This document shows positions 1 through 5,065 of a DNA stretch of 6,287 nt, one piece after another. The translations under genes and the position numbers were made by a program. This DNA is from Pseudothermotoga sp. (lineage in GTDB: Bacteria > Thermotogota > Thermotogae > Thermotogales > DSM-5069): NCBI GenBank assembly GCA_028276125.1, contig JAPYWY010000098.1, forward strand, positions 1-6,287, in the 5' to 3' direction. The notes under the pieces were generated by a model. The model was given only the letters and a program-made list of their open reading frames with translations. It did not search any database and had not been told where the DNA came from. How positions within the stretch are numbered: the first letter of the stretch is position 1; each line of letters starts with the position of its first letter.

Positions 1-1
1 A

Positions 2-223
2 CGTTCTTACATTGGAGCAACGACCAACAGATTGCTCTCCGCAATCAACGAGATGAGTGGCACGATGATCAATCTTACTTCGAGTGTTAGCAGACTTGCA
101 GACACAGATTTTGCGAGAAGCACGATGGAATTCTTCAGAGCTCAGCTTTTACAACAATCTTCTTTGATCAACTTGATCCATTCGAACGTGTCGCGTCAGA
201 GTGTTCTGAGGCTGTTTCAGTGA
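2..223 (+). CDS. Flagellin, C-terminal fragment (5' end outside window)
   Basis: This is the end of a flagellin, the subunit that builds the flagellar filament after export through the flagellar type III apparatus. The reading frame is open from base 2 to a TGA at 221-223 and gives 73 residues. They match the flagellin C-terminal D1/D0 helices: RSYIGATTNRLLSAINEM corresponds to the usual RxxLGAxxNRLxxxIxxL block, then SRLADTDFA to the SRIxDADxA turn, FRAQLLQQSS to RAQILQQA, and a terminal SVLRLFQ to the family's NVLSLL ending. Coverage of the C-terminal domain is complete; the N-terminal domain and central region lie outside the window. The first internal ATG-type codons are not real starts, because homology continues upstream of them. 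Recognition rests on motif memory, but the pattern is distinctive. No flagellar partner genes are visible here. Confidence 0.93.
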   Translation, partial: RSYIGATTNRLLSAINEMSGTMINLTSSVSRLADTDFARSTMEFFRAQLLQQSSLINLIHSNVSRQSVLRLFQ

Positions 224-261
224 ACACATGGTGTGACCACTGAACCTGGGAACTCGTTGCT

Positions 262-296
262 GGCTTCTCGTCTGAAGCCTACTGAAGTTTGAGGCT
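262..296 (+). terminator. Overlapping small inverted repeats downstream of flagellin
   Basis: GGCTTC (262-267) pairs with GAAGCC (274-279) around a 6-base loop. The right arm overlaps AGCCT (276-280), which can instead pair with AGGCT (292-296); that alternative is followed by AAGGTTTT. Either hairpin could end flagellin transcription, but stems are short and the T run is only four bases. The rest of 224-364 shows no recognisable gene and no convincing promoter for the next gene. Confidence 0.35.
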
Positions 297-364
297 AAGG
301 TTTTGCGTGTTGCGATTTCGAGGCAATTCTCAGCCTACGAAAGTGAGTGCACGAAATACTTCTT

Positions 365-372
365 GGGGGTGA
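365..372 (+). promoter_or_regulatory. Ribosome binding site deciding the TTG start of the M24 gene
   Basis: GGGGGTGA lies 6 bases before TTG at 379 and resembles the consensus GGAGGTGA. It favours TTG 379 over the in-frame ATG at 412, which has only AGGA in front of it. Starting at 379 also restores the helix that normally opens M24 N-terminal domains. Confidence 0.6.
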
Positions 373-378
373 CACCGC

Positions 379-1485
379 TTGCTCAGAGAATCGTTCAGAG
401 AAAGGATCAACATGCTGAGAAAGCTCATCGAAGATGAACAAGCCGAGGCGTTGCTCATCTCTCGTTGTGACAACTTCGCCTGGGCAACACTCGGTGCGAG
501 GAACTACGTGACGATCAACAGCGAGGTTGGAAACGTTCATCTTCTGCTCGTGGAAGATTCGATCTACATACTCGCAAACAACATCGAGAGAAAGAGAATC
601 GAGCGGGAAGAGTTGAGTGAGGACGTCTCGAATGATGTAGAGTTCGCCGAGTACATGTGGTCCAAGGACCTGTGGGACGTGCTCAAATCCTTCGTTCAAG
701 GAAAAAGGCTCCTTTCCGACACCGGCTGGTTCGATTCGAAGAACATTTCCAACCAACTGAAGAACTTGAGGCTTGTCATGAGCGAGCCGGAGATCGAAAC
801 TTACAGATGGCTCGGCAAAAATTGTGACGAGATCTTCTACAACACGATGTTGAAGTTTTCACCTGAGATGACGGAATGGCAAGTTCAGGGGGAAATGGAG
901 AAGGCCTTCTTCGAACGCGGTATCGAACCGATACTCATCTTGGTGTTCGGTGAGGAGAGCGCGCAACTGTACAGGCACAACCTTCCCAGGAACGTGAGGG
1001 TTGGGAAGAAGCTCTTCGTGAGCGTGTGCGTCAGAAAGAAAGGATTGGTGCTCTCTTCAACGAGATCTGTTCTGTTCGCTAGAAACGAAAATTGGATCAA
1101 GCAGCACAGGGACAACTGTTACGTTGAAGCGGTAGCGCTTGCAAGTTCAAAACCTGCTAAGAGGTTGAACGAGGTTTTCGAAGAGATCAAGAAGGCTTAC
1201 ATAACTGTGAACAAACCGCACGAATGGTTCCTGCACCATCAGGGTGGGCTTGCAGGTTACAACGCGCGTGAAATCATAGCGAACGAAGACACTGATTATC
1301 CCTTGAAGGCTGGAAACGTCGTCGCGTGGAATCCGACCATAACCGGTACGAAGTCCGAAGATACGTTCTTGATACTTGAAAACGGTTTGGAATGTTTTTC
1401 CTATCCCGAATCTAGCCGTTGGCCCGCGCTGAATTTGCAAATCGGCTCGCTAACGCTGAGAAGGCCCGACATAGTTGTCCTGTGA
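379..1485 (+). CDS. M24 family (aminopeptidase P/creatinase fold) protein, probably not a classical metallopeptidase
   Basis: The 368-residue protein has the two-part layout of aminopeptidase P and prolidase relatives: an N-terminal creatinase-like domain (about 1-130, opening with an RERINMLRKLIEDE helix and EALLIS) and a C-terminal pitta-bread domain (about 135-345, opening with SEPEIETYR). True M24 enzymes bind two metals with Asp, Asp, His, Glu and Glu. Here the Asp positions appear to hold Ser215 (or Cys217) and Ser226, in VSVCVRKKGLVLSSTR, and the first Glu is Asn318 in AWNPTITG. His286/287 in HHQGG and Glu327 in KSEDT remain. From memory, the HHQGG and WNPxITGTKxEDT patterns recur in an M24 subgroup, so the changes look like a lineage trait rather than decay. 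The reading frame is intact. It is read with the protease gene 12 bases downstream. Substrate is unknown; peptide binding or an atypical hydrolase activity are both possible. Confidence 0.82.
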   Translation: MLRESFRERINMLRKLIEDEQAEALLISRCDNFAWATLGARNYVTINSEVGNVHLLLVEDSIYILANNIERKRIEREELSEDVSNDVEFAEYMWSKDLWDVLKSFVQGKRLLSDTGWFDSKNISNQLKNLRLVMSEPEIETYRWLGKNCDEIFYNTMLKFSPEMTEWQVQGEMEKAFFERGIEPILILVFGEESAQLYRHNLPRNVRVGKKLFVSVCVRKKGLVLSSTRSVLFARNENWIKQHRDNCYVEAVALASSKPAKRLNEVFEEIKKAYITVNKPHEWFLHHQGGLAGYNAREIIANEDTDYPLKAGNVVAWNPTITGTKSEDTFLILENGLECFSYPESSRWPALNLQIGSLTLRRPDIVVL

Positions 1486-1490
1486 GGAGG
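1485..1490 (+). promoter_or_regulatory. Ribosome binding site overlapping the upstream stop codon
   Basis: AGGAGG begins on the last base of the M24 gene's TGA (1483-1485) and sits 7 bases before ATG 1498. This arrangement implies that both genes are on one transcript and that translation of the second may be coupled to termination on the first. Confidence 0.8.
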
Positions 1491-1497
1491 AGTAGAA

Positions 1498-2355
1498 ATG
1501 TACTCGTTCATATTCGAACTTTTCTGGATGATCTTCATTCTCAGCATGTTCATTCCATTCTTCAAAGCCTACAGTCAGAGGAGCGCGAGAGAAACGTTGA
1601 TAAGACAGCTCGAAGTGAAACGCAAGAGCAGAGTCATAACACTCATCCACAGACAAGAGTCGATGAGCTTCTTCGGCCTCACCTTCGGAAGGTACATAAC
1701 GATAGAAGATTCTGAGGAAATCTTGAGGGCGATAAAGCTGACCCCACCAGACATGTCGATCGATTTGATCCTGCACACCCCGGGTGGTTTGGTGTTGGCC
1801 GCCGAGCAGATCGCGCGTGCCTTGGTCAAGCACAAGGGCAAGGTCACCGTCTTTGTCCCACACTACGCGATGTCCGGTGGAACCATGATAGCCCTTGCAG
1901 CGGATGAAATAGTCATGGATCCAAACGCCGTGCTGGGACCGCTCGATCCACAACTGGGTGGCTATCCTGCACCTTCTATACTGAGCGTGCTTGAAAAGAA
2001 GGACATCAACGAGATAGACGATCAGACCCTGATCCTTGCGGACATAGCCAAGAAGGCGATGAACCAGGTGATGGACTTCGTGACGTGCCTCTTGAAGGAA
2101 AAAGTCGGTGAAGAGAAAGCCAGACAACTGGCAGAGGCTCTTTGCAGCGGCAAATGGACCCACGATTATCCTCTGACCGTGGACGTGCTCAGGCAGATGG
2201 GAATCAACGTATCGGAGAACATGCCTCAGGAAGTCTACGAGCTCATGAACCTCTACAGGCAGGCTGAACAGAGAAGGCCATCGGTTCAGTACATACCCGT
2301 CCCGTACAGGGGTGGAGAAAGAGGCACAAGCCAAGAATCGAGGAAAAATTCTTGA
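1498..2355 (+). CDS. Membrane-anchored serine protease of the SDH (serine dehydrogenase proteinase) family, Clp/crotonase fold
   Basis: The 285-residue protein matches the SDH/SppA-like group of Clp-fold serine proteases. Residues about 3-22 form one hydrophobic membrane segment. It is followed by a basic stretch (K23, R28, R31, R36, K41, R42, K43), which by the positive-inside rule places the catalytic domain in the cytoplasm. The fold's signatures follow in order: IDLILHTPGG (88-97, oxyanion region), HYAMSGGTMIALAADEI (122-138) with Ser126 as likely nucleophile, then DPNAVLGPLDPQ (141-152). A conserved-looking GKWTHDYPLT (218-227) supplies His222. The other catalytic residues cannot be fixed by eye; a Ser-His-Asp triad using His222 and Asp141 or Asp150 is a guess. 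The C-terminus (about 255-285) is Arg/Gln/Ser-rich and probably flexible. ATG 1498 is set by the AGGAGG in front. The operon partner is the M24-like gene. Likely role: membrane-associated proteolysis with unknown substrates. Confidence 0.85.
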   Translation: MYSFIFELFWMIFILSMFIPFFKAYSQRSARETLIRQLEVKRKSRVITLIHRQESMSFFGLTFGRYITIEDSEEILRAIKLTPPDMSIDLILHTPGGLVLAAEQIARALVKHKGKVTVFVPHYAMSGGTMIALAADEIVMDPNAVLGPLDPQLGGYPAPSILSVLEKKDINEIDDQTLILADIAKKAMNQVMDFVTCLLKEKVGEEKARQLAEALCSGKWTHDYPLTVDVLRQMGINVSENMPQEVYELMNLYRQAEQRRPSVQYIPVPYRGGERGTSQESRKNS

Positions 2356-2376
2356 GGCTCATGCTGATAGAACTTT

Positions 2377-2395
2377 GGCCGGCTTCAAGCCGGCC
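2377..2395. terminator. Strong inverted repeat between convergent genes, likely terminator
   Basis: GGCCGGCTT and AAGCCGGCC are perfect complements around a single C; in practice this gives a GC-rich 7-bp stem with a TTCAA loop. It lies 21 bases after the protease stop and is followed by CTTTGTGTTC, a weak T-rich tail. It also lies 40 bases beyond the end of the minus-strand cyclase gene, so it may serve both directions, although the minus-strand tail (AAAGTTC) has few T residues. Confidence 0.75.
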
Positions 2396-2435
2396 CTTTG
2401 TGTTCGCTTCACCATCGGAAAAACTGTAAAGTGGA

Positions 2436-4088
2436 TCAAAGCCCAGTCTCAATCTCGCTCGCTATGGCGTACTTCAGACCCTTCTTTTTGGCATAGTACA
2501 TCGCCATGTCCGCGAGCCTGATCAACTGATCGAGTTCTTGTGCATCGTCTGGATAAATCGCAACTCCTATGTTCACACCGACCTGGAAGGTCTTGTCATC
2601 CAAGCGAACTGGTTCTTCAACGATCTGGAATACCCTGTTCAAAAGCTGTGCCAAGTTGTTTCCATCGCAATCGTACAACAACGCGACGAACTCGTCTCCA
2701 CCGAACCTCGCAACAACGTCGCTTTCTCTGAAAACTTTCTCGAGTCTCGAACCGAGAACCTTTAAAGCGAGATCGCCCATCTCGTGGCCATGCTCGTCGT
2801 TGATGTGTTTGAATTTGAGAAGATCCAAGAACAAAAGTGCGACCTTCTTTCGTTCCCTCTTCGCAAGCGCCAAGAGTTTTTCACCGTACTCTTCGAAAGC
2901 CCGTCTGTTCAACAAACCAGTCAGTAGATCGTGGTTGTACAAATACTCCATCATCCTTTGTTGTTGCATGATCTGCTCGTCCTGTTTGATCTTGAGAAAA
3001 ACCATGCCGACGTAATTCGCAAAAAGTTTTGCAATCTGGAGAGATTCCTCATCGAACGCGTCTTCCCGTTCAAAGTTTTCCAGATTGAAACTCAAAACGA
3101 TCTCGTCTCCTATCTGAACTGGCACAACCAAACTGCACATGATCTCTTCGATTCTGCCATGCTTTTTCAGAATCTCGAGTGTTTTTTCATCTTCTCTGTT
3201 GAAACCCACCATATCGCTCTTCTTCTTGATGGTTTTTTCGAGCCATTTCTTCTGAACTGACTCGGAATACTCGATCTTCGATAGTTCTGCGAGATCGTAC
3301 CCAACCGCCGCAACGTAAACGTATTTGTCCTGCTTCTTGAGTAGGACGCTCCCAGCCTGAGCGTTTGGGACAACTTCTATAGCCTTCTCGAGGATCAGTT
3401 GATAAATCCTTTCTCCATTTTGACCCTTCAAATAGTACTCACTGATCTGTGTCAATGCCTCATGGAGCTTTCTGAATTTCCTCTCTCGAGACAAGCCGAT
3501 CCTCAGACGAACCATCTGAAGGACCAAGAAAGTTCCCATAGCGAGAACAACGGAAGAGAAGATCGAAAAAGTATCCAAAACTGGCTTGTTCAACTTGCAT
3601 CTCAGACCGTACACGAATTCTTTACCCGTCGAAGAGATCCTGATTTGACTCACACCGAATTTGCCCAAAAGTTTTTGCGCATCCACAACTGCAAGGACGA
3701 GTTTGCCCGACACGAAATCGCTGAGATCGTCGTTGTAGACTTTGAAGTACATGTGGAGTTTCCCATTCTTCGAATCGATCTTGAAATAATCGAAATCTCC
3801 CGACTCGTTCAAAACTTGCACTTCTTCGACCTCAGCAAAGTGCGACTTCAGTTCCTCGAACAAGATCGAAGCTTCTTGCAACCTGTCTTCACTCAAAAGC
3901 TCGTACATCTTGGACCACTGAAAGTAAGAGAGACTCACATAATTCGCATACCCTTTCACCGATTCGGCGAAAAACACTCCCAACTCCTGCACGTAGCTTT
4001 CAAAGTGTGACTTGGCGCTGAGATAAAAGATCGTCACCAAAACAACGAACACTAAGAGTGCCACTAAAAACGGAACGAACTTCGACAT
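2436..4088 (-). CDS. Membrane diguanylate cyclase with extracytoplasmic sensor, GAF and GGDEF domains
   Basis: This 550-residue protein should make cyclic di-GMP from two GTP. Order of parts: membrane segment 4-24; extracytoplasmic region about 25-170 (Tyr/Phe/Glu-rich, no family recognised, perhaps CHASE-like); membrane segment about 172-193; basic helical linker 194-215; GAF domain about 221-367 (AGSVLL, VPVQIGDEIVLSF, IAKLFANYVG); short coiled linker; GGDEF domain about 385-540 (DLLTGLLNRRAF at the start). The signature RFGGDEF is intact (463-467). RESD (454-457), five residues before it, is the RxxD inhibitory site, so product feedback is expected. Guanine-contact positions Asn430 and Asp439 and metal-site Asp422 are kept. 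The usual DxDxFK reads DLLKFK (422-427), so the second Asp is Leu424. No EAL domain is present. ATG 4088 has GGTGGTGA four bases upstream. It lies 77 bases after the methyltransferase gene on the same strand. Confidence 0.93.
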   Translation of the reverse strand: MSKFVPFLVALLVFVVLVTIFYLSAKSHFESYVQELGVFFAESVKGYANYVSLSYFQWSKMYELLSEDRLQEASILFEELKSHFAEVEEVQVLNESGDFDYFKIDSKNGKLHMYFKVYNDDLSDFVSGKLVLAVVDAQKLLGKFGVSQIRISSTGKEFVYGLRCKLNKPVLDTFSIFSSVVLAMGTFLVLQMVRLRIGLSRERKFRKLHEALTQISEYYLKGQNGERIYQLILEKAIEVVPNAQAGSVLLKKQDKYVYVAAVGYDLAELSKIEYSESVQKKWLEKTIKKKSDMVGFNREDEKTLEILKKHGRIEEIMCSLVVPVQIGDEIVLSFNLENFEREDAFDEESLQIAKLFANYVGMVFLKIKQDEQIMQQQRMMEYLYNHDLLTGLLNRRAFEEYGEKLLALAKRERKKVALLFLDLLKFKHINDEHGHEMGDLALKVLGSRLEKVFRESDVVARFGGDEFVALLYDCDGNNLAQLLNRVFQIVEEPVRLDDKTFQVGVNIGVAIYPDDAQELDQLIRLADMAMYYAKKKGLKYAIASEIETGL

Positions 4089-4092
4089 TTGT

Positions 4093-4100
4093 TCACCACC
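4093..4100 (-). promoter_or_regulatory. Ribosome binding site of the diguanylate cyclase gene
   Basis: On the minus strand GGTGGTGA ends four bases before ATG 4088. The spacing is short but the match to GGAGGTGA is good, and the start places the first membrane segment right at the N-terminus. Confidence 0.6.
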
Positions 4101-4126
4101 ATACCAGAATCATCGTTCTATTTCAG

Positions 4127-4132
4127 AGTATA
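4127..4132 (-). promoter_or_regulatory. Candidate -10 element before the cyclase gene
   Basis: The minus strand reads TATACTCTGAAATAG here, about 40 bases ahead of the cyclase start. A very similar string, TATACTCTCTGATAG, lies before the methyltransferase gene. No -35 box at normal spacing is convincing. The plus strand of the same site reads a perfect TATAAT (4129-4134), but no plus-strand gene follows, so I read it as the minus-strand signal. Confidence 0.35.
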
Positions 4133-4165
4133 ATAACGCGCCTATGTCCCAACTTTCGACACCTA

Positions 4166-4894
4166 TCACGAGGCAACCACGACGAGTCTCTTGGTGTTCA
4201 GATCGTAAGCTGTCCCATCGAGCGATCCGTAAAGCTCAACGTTCGTGAAGCCACACATCTGGAGCATCATCTTCAGCTCCTGTCCACTGTACACATAGTG
4301 TTCCAAGCTGTACACTTTGTACTCACCAGCTTCCAGAACGATCCATTGATTCTTCATCCTCGCCATTCCCGGCTCAAAACTGTGTTTCTCTATGAGCATC
4401 TTTGAACCTTGTTCATTCACGATTGAGTCTCTGTAGTTTCGCAACAAAACTTCTTTTGACACCATTTCCATCAGTAACTTACCATCATTTTTCAAACTCT
4501 TCTTGATGTTTCTCAGAACTTTCATATTGTCATCTTGATCCTCAAAGTAGCCGAACGAAGTGAACATGTTGATCACAAGATCGAAATGATTTGGCCTCAC
4601 GAAGTCTCTCATGTCCGCATGGACGAGCTCGACGTTGCCGAAGTTCAAACACAGTTCCTTGGCTTTGTTCAAAAGAAACTTTGAAGCATCAACACCGACC
4701 ACATTGAAACCAAGCCTCGCGAGTTCGTAACTGTGTCTTCCTGGTCCACAACAAAGATCAAGGACATTTCCGCTTCGAACATTCGTCAAAGCAAGGATCT
4801 TTTCCACCTCTTCTTTCGCAAATTGAAAACGTGCCGCTGGAAACAACCAATCGTACAAGTCTTTCCAAAAATCTTCGTTGGCAAACCAATCCAT
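4166..4894 (-). CDS. Class I SAM-dependent methyltransferase, substrate unknown
   Basis: The 242-residue soluble protein has the Rossmann-type methyltransferase core. SAM-binding motif I is VLDLCCGPGRHS (44-55). An acidic residue for the ribose hydroxyls follows in VVGVDAS (Asp69), then HADMRDF (92-98) at the adenine-contact strand. Motif IV-like FDLVINMFTSFGYFED (104-119) is typical of a broad group in which the TSFGYFED string recurs. The C-terminal part (about 165-242) forms the substrate side, with YSGQELKMMLQMCGFTNVELYG close to the usual ELxxMLxxAGF helix. Nothing identifies the acceptor; small molecules are commoner than nucleic acid for this layout, but that is inference. ATG 4894 is supported by AAAGGGGA seven bases upstream. 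It is the first gene of a minus-strand pair with the cyclase 77 bases downstream. No clear terminator separates them, so partial co-transcription is possible. Confidence 0.88.
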   Translation of the reverse strand: MDWFANEDFWKDLYDWLFPAARFQFAKEEVEKILALTNVRSGNVLDLCCGPGRHSYELARLGFNVVGVDASKFLLNKAKELCLNFGNVELVHADMRDFVRPNHFDLVINMFTSFGYFEDQDDNMKVLRNIKKSLKNDGKLLMEMVSKEVLLRNYRDSIVNEQGSKMLIEKHSFEPGMARMKNQWIVLEAGEYKVYSLEHYVYSGQELKMMLQMCGFTNVELYGSLDGTAYDLNTKRLVVVAS

Positions 4895-4918
4895 CTTCTC
4901 GTCCCCTTTCTATCAGAG

Positions 4919-4924
4919 AGTATA
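4919..4924 (-). promoter_or_regulatory. Candidate -10 element before the methyltransferase gene
   Basis: The minus strand reads TTATACTCTCTGATAG, with TATACT about 25 bases ahead of the start codon. The match to the element before the cyclase gene supports a shared signal. No good -35 box is visible at 16-18 bases, so the call stays tentative. Confidence 0.4.
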
Positions 4925-4972
4925 ACATTTCGCATCTTAATTTGATTCACAATCGAGTCGTTCGTCGCTGGT

Positions 4973-4982
4973 TTTGATCAAA
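4973..4982. promoter_or_regulatory. Perfect 10-base palindrome upstream of the binding-protein promoter
   Basis: TTTGATCAAA is its own complement and ends 16 bases before the -35 box at 4999. A partial copy, TTTGATTCAC, starts at 4941. The position would suit an activator or repressor site for the transporter gene or the divergent methyltransferase gene, but a short palindrome like this can occur by chance. Confidence 0.25.
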
Positions 4983-4998
4983 CGTGTGTGCTTCTCCC

Positions 4999-5028
4999 TT
5001 GACAGCCTTCAGAACAGCATGATAGAAT
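4999..5028 (+). promoter_or_regulatory. Sigma-70-type promoter for the solute-binding protein gene
   Basis: A perfect -35 box TTGACA (4999-5004) and a -10 box TAGAAT (5023-5028) are separated by 18 bases. Transcription would start near 5035 and give a short leader of roughly 30 bases before the GTG start at 5066. This is the clearest promoter in the window. Confidence 0.8.
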
Positions 5029-5050
5029 AAGTGCCAATAACTTCTGTTGA

Positions 5051-5058
5051 GGAGGTGA
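5051..5058 (+). promoter_or_regulatory. Ribosome binding site fixing the GTG start at 5066
   Basis: GGAGGTGA is a full consensus site, 7 bases before GTG 5066. The other nearby GTG (5062) is in a frame that meets TAG after three codons, so 5066 is the start, and it leads straight into a signal peptide. Confidence 0.85.
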
Positions 5059-5065
5059 GGTGTGA

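Noticed and set aside
295..756. 153-residue open frame on the minus strand reaching into the flagellin-M24 gap
   Set aside because: Most of it is antisense to the M24 N-terminal domain, with no recognised motif and no visible start signals.
1450..2334. 294-residue open frame on the minus strand
   Set aside because: It lies entirely opposite the SDH-type protease gene, which has a clear family match, ribosome binding site and operon context. The predicted protein is rich in His and Arg and shows no recognisable domain; it is a codon-bias shadow.
3399..4010. 203-residue open frame on the plus strand
   Set aside because: It runs antisense to the membrane and sensor part of the cyclase, lacks a ribosome binding site and has no recognisable domain.
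2..4088. A flagellin-cyclic di-GMP motility island
   Set aside because: Flagellin and the cyclase are separated by two unrelated genes, lie on opposite strands and share no visible signal, so proximity alone does not support a functional unit.
4129..4134. Perfect TATAAT on the plus strand
   Set aside because: No -35 box at normal spacing and no plus-strand gene follows; the region downstream is antisense to the methyltransferase. The minus-strand reading of the same bases fits the gene layout better.
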